Assembly (NCBI GenBank): GCA_029339195.1
Contig: JAPTJF010000056.1
Coordinates: 62,001 to 126,000, forward strand
DNA from: Micractinium sp. NFX-FRZ
Taxonomy: Eukaryota > Chlorophyta > Trebouxiophyceae > Chlorellales > Chlorellaceae
Length of the DNA stretch: 64,000 nucleotides
Reading direction: 5' to 3'
Numbering within the stretch: the stretch's first letter is position 1; every line of letters starts with the position of its first letter. Of this stretch, positions 35,094 through 44,974 are shown piece by piece. Both the position numbers and the translations under genes were made by a program. The notes under the pieces are model-generated. The model was not told the DNA's origin. It ran no database searches and saw only the letters and a program-made list of their open reading frames with translations.

Positions 35094-35893
35094 ATGTCGC
35101 AAGCCGTACCCGATCCCGACCCCAGGCCTCCTGGTCCACCCGCCCCAGAGCGCGACAACTTCGCTTCCTTCTCTGCCACGCCGCTAGACTCAAGTGCGGC
35201 TTGATCGAACGAATGCATCCCACCCTGGACAGTGCATGTCCCAGCGGGCGACGCGCGGCTGTGGGTGGACAGGGCGCTTGCCTCTGCCCTCGTGCCGCCC
35301 ACCCGCCCTAGCGCCCTGCCAGCTCGCCGGCCCTTCACCCTCTCCCCCTGCCCCCCACCCCTGCTCTGTCCTGTGCAGTCACGTACGTGGCCATAGCCGC
35401 TCTAGTTGTCATCGTATTTCTCGCTGTGATGACCCTCGTGTGCATGGTCCGCCGGCGCAGCCGCTGGCGCCTGCACTCTGTGGACGCGGCGCTGCAGGAG
35501 GCCGCAGACCGAGCGGCGCAGCAGGGCAAGCCGTTTGTCATGCCGGTTGTCATTGTTCAGCCCGATGGCACTTGCCAGCTGGCAGAGGAGCTCAATGAGG
35601 AGTGTAAGGAGACAGCAGCAGCGGGGGCGGCGGTGGACGGCGGCAGCAGCAGCAGACATGGCAGTGGTACAGTGAGCGGCGGCGGCAGCGGCGGCGCGGT
35701 GCCAGGCCCAACAGCGGGGGCAGCAGCTGTGCTATGCCTAGAGATGGCGCCAGTGGGCCAGACTATTTGCAGCAGGCTTGGCAGCATTGACGGGCGCAAT
35801 AGCAGGTGCAGCCCGGCCAGCATCGGCAGTGCCAGCAGCAGCGGGGGTGCATCGCTCGGTGGCCCGGGCACACCGCAGTCCCCCGTCATTTGA
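35094..35893 (+). CDS. Single-pass membrane protein, tandem family member 1
   Basis: Exons 35094-35193 and 35379-35893; 204 aa. A Pro-rich lumenal or extracellular N-terminus of 33 residues is followed by TYVAIAALVVIVFLAVMTLV (membrane segment), a basic stop-transfer (RRRSRWR), a short coiled-coil-like stretch, the family motif MPVVIVQPDGTCQLAEEL and a Ser/Gly-rich tail. The phase-1 intron just before the membrane segment is conserved in the next two genes, which is the main support for the first exon. No known domain recognised. The motif lies on the cytosolic side if the positive-inside rule holds. Confidence 0.7.
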
Positions 35894-36286
35894 TGACCGC
35901 GCCATCTTCCTCCGCACGCCTGTCCGCATAACATATCCTCCACCTGATCTTCTCACAGCCACCCAAACCAGCCACGATGCACCAACAACGTCCTCATTCC
36001 TTTCATCAACCATTTGTACGCTTACCCACCACGCCAAATGCACCTTGGTTAGAATGTACCGCACCTCCCAAATGTACTCAATCGCCATGCGTAACAGCCT
36101 GCCCGCTTGGGATGCTTTCCTGCCCTGCCCCTGTATCAACCTGCCTTCTTCAGGCCGCCCTTTCATCCCCTGCACTGCGCACTGCTTCCCTTCACAGTAT
36201 GAGCCCCGGCCGTGGAGGCAGTGCATCGACACGCTGCCCACGTCTCTAGGGGCCTCTCTTTCCTTTGTTGCTGGGCGTCACCATGC

Positions 36287-36291
36287 TGTAA
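36287..36291 (+). terminator. TGTAA motif after family member 1
   Basis: First TGTAA downstream of the stop at 35893, about 390 bp away. Confidence 0.35.
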
Positions 36292-36650
36292 CTGCGGTGA
36301 TGACATGCTGGCCGGAAGATGCGGATCCAATCATCCTTTCCAGCCTCTTGCGCCCTCGGTGTGTGCACGGTGCCTGCCTGCAGCTGCCTCCCTGCCCGTC
36401 GCCGGCATCTCGGGGTGCGATCATTGTGGATCACGCGTTGAGTGAATTGACTGCTTTGTGAAATGTGTGGTGCTTGCAACTGCAGCATGGGAATTGCTGG
36501 TGAGGAGGGGGATGTCACTCAAGCAGTGGTGGTCGCACCTGGTGGTCAAATGCTGCAGCAGCATATGCCAGCTGGGCAGTGCATGCAGGACTGGCGGAGT
36601 GAGCTGCGGCCGTCCTCGCTGCAAGCAAGGCATCTGCAAACCAATGCAAC

Positions 36651-37395
36651 ATGTCCGGCGTCCCTCTGGCACCCCCGCCGCCGAGCCCCCTCGACCACAC
36701 ACCACCACCGCGGCCAGCGGCCAGCGCAATTGTTCGCCTGAACGCAGGCAAGTTGTAGTGCGCTCGCTTGTGACGGCCTGGTTGCACGCGCGGAGAGGTT
36801 TGGCGGTCTCAGTGGGCCTGTTACGTACCAGCACCTCACGCCCGGGACCGCCGCCACGCCGCCCAGCACTCTCACCCCCCTCACGAGCCGTCCCCTCGTC
36901 CCCTGCCCTGTTCCGCGTGCTGCAGTACACTTCCTCATCGGTGCCGCCCTTATTGTGGGCGTCTCTGTTGTCATTGTCCTCTTCGGCTGCCTGCTGCGCA
37001 TCCTGAGGCAGCGGGCGGTTGCGGCACGGCAGCGCCGGCAGGCTGAGGCGCAGGATGCGGCAGCTGCCACGGCAGCGCAAGATGAGTTGTGCGATCAGGG
37101 GCCAGTCAAGCCAATCGAGCTTCCGGTGATAGTGCTCATGCCGGATGAAAGCTGCTGGCTGGCAGAGAAGCTGCAGCTGAGCTCATGCGAGGATGGCCAA
37201 GGTGACGTTGAGGCAGCTGGCAGCTGTGGGAGCGACATTGAGAGTGGAGATTTGAAGAAGGGGGCTGCACAGGGCGCCAGCCAACGAACTGGCGGCAGCA
37301 GTAGCGGCAGCAGCAGCAGCAGCAACGGTGGCAGCGGCAGCAGCGGCAGCAGTGGCGGCAGCGGTGGCGGCAGCAGCAGCCCCAGAGCCATGTGA
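36651..37395 (+). CDS. Single-pass membrane protein, tandem family member 2
   Basis: Exons 36651-36747 and 36926-37395; 188 aa. It has the same plan: Pro-rich start (LAPPPPSPLDHTPPP), membrane segment FLIGAALIVGVSVVIVLFGC, basic RILRQR, Gln/Ala-rich helix, motif LPVIVLMPDESCWLAEKL, DIESGDLKKG and a (Ser/Gly) tail. The intron has a GC donor in perfect context (GCAG|GCAAGT); only this choice gives the phase-1 join shared by all three genes. Divergence from neighbours is high outside the membrane segment and motif, so the duplications are old. Confidence 0.7.
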
Positions 37396-38605
37396 AAGCA
37401 AGAGCTTGGGCATGCTGGTGAGCCTGCAGTCTGGCTGCCAACCAGACAAGTTTTCCTCGCCGCAAAGTGCGAGCTGTATTTCATTCCTCAGCGGTTGTAT
37501 ATCTTTTCCCCAAGCTTCCTTTTCCCTTCTTCCCCCAAACCCATTCACTCCCACCACTTGTGCTCTCGCTTTCAGTGCTCCTCACCATGAAGCACCTCGC
37601 AGATCATGCAACGCCACACATGGACAAGGCACGGCCAAAGGGGAGGGGGGCTGGGGTTAGCAAGTCAGGGGGACGCCTGTTGCAGGCCGGACAGCACAAG
37701 GTTGAGGTGCTGGCCAGCATACCCTGCTGGTGCATGAAGTCTTTCACTCATAGATTAAATATTTGATTTCACTCAAAAATAATACTAATCAGGCTACTTG
37801 GTTGACACGCACAAAAGGTAAGTTGCTGGCACAGGGGCGGGGTGAGTTTGGGGGAGTTGGGGTAGGACGTGGGGTCGCAAGCGGGGGACAGGGTTGCCAG
37901 TAGGGTGCTGCAGGTGAGAGGTCCACTGGCTTGGGGTGGTAGAAGGAGGGCAGGGCGCGGGCGCACAGCTTTGGCGTTGCATCAACCCTTTCAACCCCAG
38001 TTGCCCTTGATCACAGTCTCGATAGAAGTCCAGGCCGCACGTCCTCAGCCCCTGGCGCCTGTAGGCAACCCGCTGGCAGGGAGGGAGTGCAGCCGGGCGC
38101 CAGCACCAAGCGGGCTACCAGCACCGTGGGGGTGCTCCAAACAGGTACACATGCATCTGCTTGCGTGTCATCGTAAGATCCTCCTGCAAAACCAATTGAG
38201 ATAGGCCTGCATTGTGTCAGTTTGAGGCGCGATGGCAGTAGGAGCAAGGAGGAGCAGGGCGGGCCACCGTGGCGGCGCCGACGCTTGCAGGGCAGGGCGG
38301 GTGTGGCGCTGCACGAGGAGTGGGTGCGAAGCCTGGGGCGCTTTTCACACTGGCTCTTAGATCTCACTCTCTTCTATGATAGACCTGCATGGTGCCAGGG
38401 CCCTGCCAAAGGCAAGGGCTTGCCGCCGCTCGCATGCAAGGTACTGGCGCGTGCTGCGCCGTCAGCAGCCTCCCGTCATCCCTTTACCCAGCGCCTTCAC
38501 GGGCGTTCAGCGCACGCTGCAATTCAATTTGTCGTCTCCGATCACCGCCTACCGCACCCGCCCGGCCGCGAACAGTGACCGACAGGGTCACCCCGCTCCT
38601 CAAAC
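37396..38605. other. Intergenic region between family members 2 and 3
   Basis: About 1.2 kb. It includes an unusually AT-rich stretch at 37745-37815. No exon-like segment with matching splice sites was found; it probably holds a 3' UTR and the promoter of member 3. Confidence 0.4.
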
Positions 38606-39601
38606 ATGAGCACCTCTTTCGCTGGGCAGCAATTGGCCAGTAGTTTGTCGCCACCGCCACCAGCCCCGCTGCTCAACCCGGCACCCTCTTCGGCAGCCTC
38701 GGGCTCCGTCGGGCTCCGCCTGGGCTCAGGTTCGCGCGCTGCTAGCCTCTACGTATGATCTGAAGCGCTGCCGCAACTAGTGGGTGGGCGGGGAGGCGCC
38801 CCACTCGGACCGACAACCCTTGCACCCCAGCGGCACCGCCGCCTCGCCGACCGACCGCCGCCGGTCCTGCCCTCACTTCCGCCCCTTGCGGCCCCGCCCC
38901 TGCAGTGACCTACATCATCGGCATCTCCCTGCTGGTGACAGTGGCCATCGCGCTGGTCGTCCTAGCCTGCATGCTGCGCCGGAAAGACCGCCGGCACATT
39001 GAGCAGCTGCGGGCCGCGGCGCTCGAGGCGGAGATGGCAGCGGCGCAGCGGCAGGCAGAGGAGCTGCAAGAGATGGCAGCCCGCAAGCCTACAGTCATCC
39101 CCGTGGTCATCGTGCAGGTGGGTGCTGCAATGTGGGCCCGCTGGGCTTGGAAGCGCACTGATGGGTGCAGGCCCGTGGGCTCGCAAGCGCAATGGTGGGT
39201 GCAGGCCGGTGGGCGGGATTGCGGCTGCAAGCGGATCAGCAGCCGCCCCTGGCGCTTGCCGCCGTAACCTGCGCCCCCCGCAAGCGGCCATTGGCTGGCG
39301 CGCATCATCAGCCGCCCCTGGCAGCCTGCCGCCGCCTTTTGACTGAATCTGCAGGCATCTCGGCTCCAGAAGAGCCCCGCCGGCTTCCCGCCAAAAGTAT
39401 TGAACCCGCCCCTCCATTTCGGCACCCACTTCCCTCCCCATGCAGCCCGACGGCAGCTGCCTGCTGGCCGAGGAGCTGAAGGTGGAGGTGAAGGAGGGGC
39501 TGGAGGTGGGCGGCTGCAGCAGCGATGGCGGCGACATTGAGAGCGGAGGCGGCAAGGGGGCAGCACCCACCAACGGCACCGGCGGCGGCAGCCCGGCCTA
39601 G
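38606..39601 (+). CDS. Single-pass membrane protein, tandem family member 3
   Basis: Exons 38606-38729, 38906-39117, 39446-39601; 163 aa. Ser/Pro-rich N-terminus, membrane segment TYIIGISLLVTVAIALVVLA, basic RRKDRR, an Ala/Glu/Gln coiled-coil-like helix, motif IPVVIVQPDGSCLLAEEL and GGDIESGGGKG near the end, as in member 2 (DIESG). A second, phase-0 intron splits the motif between VIVQ and PDG and is absent in members 1 and 2. No known family recognised. Confidence 0.75.
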
Positions 39602-40801
39602 GCCGACTTGGGGAAATGATAGGGCAGTCCCAAGAGAGTGACGCCAAGGAGCTGAGCTCCAGGCCCTGCCCCAGTGCTCTGTCCCCTTCCCCTGCACCGC
39701 GTCCCACAACGCCGCCCGCCCGCCCTCCTAGCATCCCTTGCAGCACCCAGGACCTCAACACAACCGCCCACTTGCTGCTCCCTCTGCATGCTGCTTGTAT
39801 TCATGCTTATTCTACCGCCGGCTGAGCATTGCTGAGCTCACTCTTTTGCCTGCTGAGCTCAGCAATGCCCCCTGCCTGGGTGCCTTGTGTTATTTTGCTA
39901 GGTATCTTGCACCTGACTCTCCCGTCAGGCCCGCCTCTCTTGCTCACTGTACCACCCCTGCCCTCACCCTGCCCTGCTCCGCCTGCTGTGTTCTTTCCTG
40001 ATGCGCTCCAAATTTTATTCCAATTTTCCCACCCCGCCTCTCATTCTTTTGTTCGCTGGCCCGCCCATTGGCGCCCCCTGCGAAAGGGGCTCTGCCGGCA
40101 GACAGCTGGGATCACGAGCCTGACGTGTCCTGAGCTCTCGCGCTCTCTTCCACGTAGCGATGGTGTTATCTTGCTCTGTCCGCTGTCCAGGCAACAGAAA
40201 GGCAGACTACGGAAGATGGGGGCGAGTCGTTGCAGGGTGCACAGGATCACCGGGGCCAGCATGTGGGACGCAAGGCACTCACAATTGCAGGGGATGCAGG
40301 ATTGCAGGGGGGGTCGGGAGGGCAATTCGAAGGCAATTAAACTACCAGTGAGCTGCAAGCCTCCTGAGCAGCTGCCAGAATGACGCCAGGCAGAGTGTTT
40401 CCTTTCTATGTGAAAGTGAGGCAGGTGGGGAAGTGCGGCGGCTGGCCAGCCTGCCTGCTTGCACATCGCTCACTGTCTTCAAAAGTCGGACAGCCTCCTT
40501 GTCACGCCAGGCAAGGCGGGCCTGCGGGGGAGCACAGCACAGCAGCAGGTTGACACAGCACCATGCTTGCGCAGAACACATGAAGCCATGTGTTCTGCGC
40601 CACACAACTCCGTGCTCGCAACACCATGGCCCACCGCCTCAGCACCCAAGACAGCTCTGGCTCGCAGCCCTCTGTCCAGCCTGTCACTCCATTACCCTGT
40701 CCCCATATCAAGCTCACTGCATCACCCCATCCTAGCTACTGCCCCTGCCGCCTGTCCCCTCACCTGCCAGGCTGCAGCGTGGGGGAAGCATTGGCCGTCC
40801 A
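39602..40801. other. Region between convergent genes
   Basis: About 1.2 kb between the stop of membrane family member 3 (plus) and that of the proline-rich protein (minus). An exon-like minus-strand segment near 40475-40535 (ARLAWRDKEAVRLLK) could be a downstream exon of the minus gene, but no donor connects it. Confidence 0.4.
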
Positions 40802-41444
40802 TCAGTCCTTGCCTCCCCTCCCATCCTCCTGCCGCCCCCCGCGCCCGCCTCGGTCCCTGCGCTCCTGTGCCTCTTTGCACTTCTTTGCCTGCCCCGGGGG
40901 CACGCCGTCCTTCAGCCCCTTCCCCTTGCCCGGCACCTGCAGTGATGAGCACAGCAGGGGTGGGTGTGCAGGTGTGAAATGGGGCTGGGTGGGCGCGATG
41001 CTCAGCTGCTGCCCTTCAAGCCGCTTGGCGCGTTGGTTGCCACTACGGGCAGGTTCCTCTCGCTCCTCCTTCCAAACCACGCCCAGACCTCACCTGCTTG
41101 CATGCCTCCTCAACTTCGCGATCCAAGCTCTCTGCCGCTGCTCCTCCGCCCGCAGCCTCTGTTTCCGGCGCTGGCGCGGGAGCAGTTGCATTGCTTGGAG
41201 GCGGTGAGGTGGCGTTAGCCGGCGGCAACGACGGCGACGGCGGCGCAGCGGTGGCGGCGGCCGGAGGAGGCGGAGGCGGAGGCGCGGCAGTGGCGTTGGC
41301 AGGCGGCGGTGAGGCAGCACCAGCCCCCGGTGGGCCACTCGGTGGCAGGCAGATGCTGCACGGCCTGGCTGCAGCAACTTGCAGCGACAGGCAGGCCAGA
41401 GCCAGGGCCACGGCCAAAAGCGGCCCCAGGGGCGTGGCCTTCAT
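40802..41444 (-). CDS. Secreted proline-rich protein
   Basis: Exons (minus) 41444-41094 and 40936-40802; 161 aa. The start follows CGCACAATGA and gives a clear signal peptide (MKATPLGPLLAVALALACLS, cleavage near AAA-RP). A Pro/Ala/Ser stretch with PPPPPPP runs and NAT/NATA glycosylation sites follows, as in hydroxyproline-rich cell-wall proteins. It ends with an acidic helix (SLDREVEEACK) and a highly basic Lys/Arg/Gly tail. Probably an extracellular or wall protein; no specific family. It is transcribed divergently from the secreted protein at 41969. Confidence 0.65.
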
Positions 41445-41968
41445 TGTGCGCTGCCAGACGATCACGTGTGACGCCGTCTCAAAGTGCGCAGCACAGCGAG
41501 CAGCTATGCTCCAAATGGGCCAGCATGGTGCCGGCACCAGCGGCGCCTTCACCTTGGCTTCCGTTTCGCGCGTCAGAATGTGTGTGTGTGTGTGTGTGTG
41601 TTACATTTCTCAAGTTTGCAGCACTACGCATGACTGCAGATTGCAGGGAATGTAAGTTTTGGCCGCCAGGGCGGCATCCCCTCCCCTCCTGCATTCTCGT
41701 CTTGCTTCTGGGAATGCCCCGCTGCATGCCGGCCACCGCACCCGTCAGCGCCCGCGCGCCTGGAAGTGCAACAGGCACCCCCTACATGTTGCCAGCGCTC
41801 TTGTGGAGGCATATCAGGATTACCCTCTCCCCCGCCCCCAAACACACACACACACACACATTCGCACGCGAACGCTCGGCCAGTAGAAAGAAAGAAGCCT
41901 ACCAAAGCGACACGGCTCCTCTGGCCGAGTTCCTATCGCCTCATCTCTCGACAAGTTGCTCACGCAAG
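41445..41968. promoter_or_regulatory. Bidirectional promoter with inverted dinucleotide repeats
   Basis: 524 bp between two divergent genes for secreted proteins. It holds a (TG)11 tract at 41579-41601 and an (AC)n tract at 41842-41860, mutually complementary and 240 bp apart. No TATA box stands out. Confidence 0.5.
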
Positions 41969-44277
41969 ATGGCCTGCGCACGCAGCCTCGCCCTGCTCTG
42001 CCTGGTCGCAGCCGCGGGACTTGGACTGTTCGCCCCTGGCGCCGCAGCAGAGGCGCTCGAGCATGCAGGTGGGTGTGCGGGCGGGTATTCCAGCCAACAG
42101 TGGCCTCCTAGGTTCAGGTTTCCTGCTGGCGTCGCCGCCGCCCGCCGCCAGCCGCGCCTGCTAACCCCTGCCTGCCGGCCCCGCATGGCTGCCGTGCTGC
42201 AGGTGACCTCACCCATCAGTGGCGCTCCCTGCTGCAAGCGGGCGACGCTGGCACCGCAACCCAGGGCCCCCGCACAGTGGTGGTTGTGAATCTGGACACA
42301 AACGGCCAGCCGGTGGGTTATGGCGCTCTCTCGCCGAGGGTTCTAGGCACGGTCACCTGGGCTCCTCTTGCTCGCACGCCTGCCTGGCTGTGGGCAGGCT
42401 TTGGTGTGCGGGCCGTGCCTATGCCTCTGCATAGGGGGTTCTCACCCTCTGAACCCACACTCACTGCACCTGCCCTCCTATTCCTCCAGCCCCCCGCCCC
42501 GCCCCCACCCCTGTAGCTGCGTGCTTCCCCCCGCCGCACACTTCTCCCACTGTGGCACACATACCCCATCCCTGCCGCCCCTTGGTTCCCGTCCCCTCCC
42601 CCCCCAGGTGTACTGCATCAACATCACCCAGCCCTTCACCAACCAGACCTACCCAGCCAGCGGCAAGGAGGCGCCCAAGGACGCCACTGTGGATGTGAGC
42701 CTGCCCACCCGCCCGCCCGCCCGCCTGCCCGCCCAGCAGAGGCTCACCTGTCTTTGATGCCACGTCACCAGGCTGCAGAATCAAGCTTGCTGGCTGATGG
42801 GGATAGAGAGCCTGCCAGGCGTGTGGTCTGCGCACACGCTGCCCCGCTGTGCCCTGCCGTGCCGCCAGCCCACCACCCGTGCCCGCTGGGCTCCCTCTTT
42901 GCTCACCTTCTCTGATGCCCGCCTTGCAGGACCTTGCCAAGCAGATTTGCTCCGACTTCAGGGGCGCAGGGGAGAAGATTTTCGAGCTGGTCAGAGCTGG
43001 TGAGCACGGTTACTATACACTGCACTGCCCCTCCCGCCGCGCCTGCTGTGGGCATGTCTTGGCCAGTGGGTCACCGCCGGGCTGGGCAACAGTGAGTGCG
43101 CGGCAGTGGCAGGTGCAGCGCCTGTGCCGGCGTGGGCAAGCTAGCTGCACAGTGGCTGCTGCACCAGGCGGCCCATGGTTGCAGCATGGCGCTCTCAATG
43201 ACCACTGGCCCAAGGCGCTGCACTGTCCTGTCCTCTGCACGCCACCTCACCGCTATGCATCCTCCCCCGGCCTGCACGCTCCGCTGCCTGGGCTGCAGGC
43301 GAGGCACAGGCCAAGCAGGCGGCACAGGCGCTGAAGCAGGCCAACTGCCCCAACCCCAACCTCATCCCACAGGTGGGGCCGGGGGGTGACAAAGCAGTGC
43401 CATGCCAAGAGCGGCTGGTGGGCTAGTGGGGCACGCCGTGCTGCGTCCCTTGGCTCGGCGCTGCTTCCCCAGGCCTGCCCCCGAGCCTCCTACCGCCGGC
43501 AGTTGAGGATCCCTGCATGCCATGCCCCAACTCATTCAATCAATCAATCAATTGAACTGCATCCTCGCACACTGACTGCTGCTCTCCCGCCCCCTTCCGC
43601 CCTGCCTGCCGCCCTCCCCAGGCCGTGACCGTCGCCTCTGTTAGTGAGTGGGCTGGCAGCTAAGCAGGATAGCAGGCTGTTTGGCCGGCCGAGCCATGCA
43701 TGCATCACGGATGTGGTTGGGGCTGGGCCAGCCACAGGCGTCACACCCGGTTCTTGCACTTGAGCAAACACGCGCCACCCTGCCAAGCTGCCCCCTCCCC
43801 CTGCTGCAGAGGGCCAGGACAGCCTGAGCCTGGGGGATTTGGAGCTGTACTTCCAGGCTCTGGTCCGCGCGATGCAGGCGGTGGGGGTGCCAGGTGGGCG
43901 TCTATCAACACAGCAAGCGTTTGTTCAAACAGTAGGGGTGGAGGGGTGGTGTGGCGGGCGGCAGAGCTGGTGAGGGTGCCAGGTGGGAAGCAATGCTGGG
44001 GGCTGAAGGATGGGGCAAAGCCGTAGGACTGGGAGTCGAGGGCAAGCGCACTTGGTGGTGCCAAGACCTGAGGTCGCCCCTCTGAGGATGCTGACCCCAC
44101 ACACACCACCGAGCTTGCCAGCACTTCTCACGCACCCACTCAATCACCCACCAACGCTCGCCTCCCCTCTGCACCTCACGCCTCATCCTCTGCACCAATG
44201 CAGCCTGCGTGACCGTGGTTGAGAGCGACGCCAGCGGGCAGAAGGTGGCGGCAGAAAAGTACTTCACCACCCAGTGA
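41969..44277 (+). CDS. Secreted protein of unknown function
   Basis: Exons 41969-42068, 42203-42312, 42608-42694, 42930-42999, 43299-43372, 43622-43643 (22 bp), 43810-43893, 44204-44277; 206 aa, all phases consistent. The signal peptide (ARSLALLCLVAAAGLGLFA) is followed by VVVVNLDTNGQPV, VYCINITQPFTNQTYP with two N-glycosylation sites, DLAKQICSDFRGAGEKIFELV, a Lys/Ala/Gln helix ending NCPNPNLIPQ, and LSLGDLELYFQALVRAMQAV. Four Cys after the signal. I do not recognise the family. The coordinated position beside the proline-rich secreted protein suggests joint extracellular use, which is inference. Confidence 0.7.
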
Positions 44278-44450
44278 GATCACCCGATAGATGGAAAGAA
44301 GGCGGCGCAAGAAAGGGCACCGCTCAGCAACCTTGCAAACCCTTGCCGTTTGCCGGACCCAGTGAAAGCCCAGCGCCGCCAGGCATGACCACCGCTCGAG
44401 GTTTCCCCCTGGCACCTGCAAGGCGCCTGGGTTGGACAAGACATGTAGTC

Positions 44451-44455
44451 TTACA
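44451..44455 (-). terminator. TGTAA motif for HYDEF (minus strand)
   Basis: TTACA on the plus strand reads TGTAA on the minus strand, 520 bp past the HYDEF stop. Confidence 0.4.
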
Positions 44456-44614
44456 TAAGCACGGCGCTAGCGACTAGGTGCCCCGGCCGGGCGCGGCTGC
44501 TGATCGTGGCTGCGCGGCGGGGCGTGCCTGCGATGCCGCGCCGCACAGTGTACAGGGCAGCTGTGATGAAAAGAATGGCGGTGGAAAAAGCAGCTGGCGT
44601 GGCGGCTGAACCGT

Positions 44615-44619
44615 TGTAA
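44615..44619 (+). terminator. TGTAA motif for the secreted protein at 41969
   Basis: TGTAA 338 bp past the stop at 44277. Together with the minus-strand motif at 44451 it implies 3' ends that overlap by about 160 bp. Confidence 0.45.
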
Positions 44620-44974
44620 TGAACAGGCAGACTGGCAGGAGAGCTGTGGCAGTGCAGGGGGGCGGAGGGCAGGAGGAGCAGTGTCATCGTGAGGGGCGCG
44701 CAGCAGCGTCAAGGAGTAAGGGGGTTTGTTTGGTTCGAGGATCAAGAGCATGCACTGTGCGGTGCCGCGTCGGGCGGCACGTGGCGGGTTTGAAGAGCAT
44801 GGATGGGGGGCCATGTTCGCGATCCGGACCCTTTGTGTGTGTGAAGTAGTATCATGCATTGCGCCACCGTGGGTGGTGGGTGGTAGGGAGCGGCGCCATC
44901 CGAGGGAGCGGCGCCAAGCGCAGGCTTCTGTGCCGCCTGCACTGAGGCAACCAGGTGTGCCTTTCCCCAGGGGC

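Noticed and set aside
40475..40535. Exon-like minus-strand segment as a third exon of the proline-rich protein
   Set aside because: The second exon reaches a stop at 40802 with no GT donor before it, so the join is not supported.
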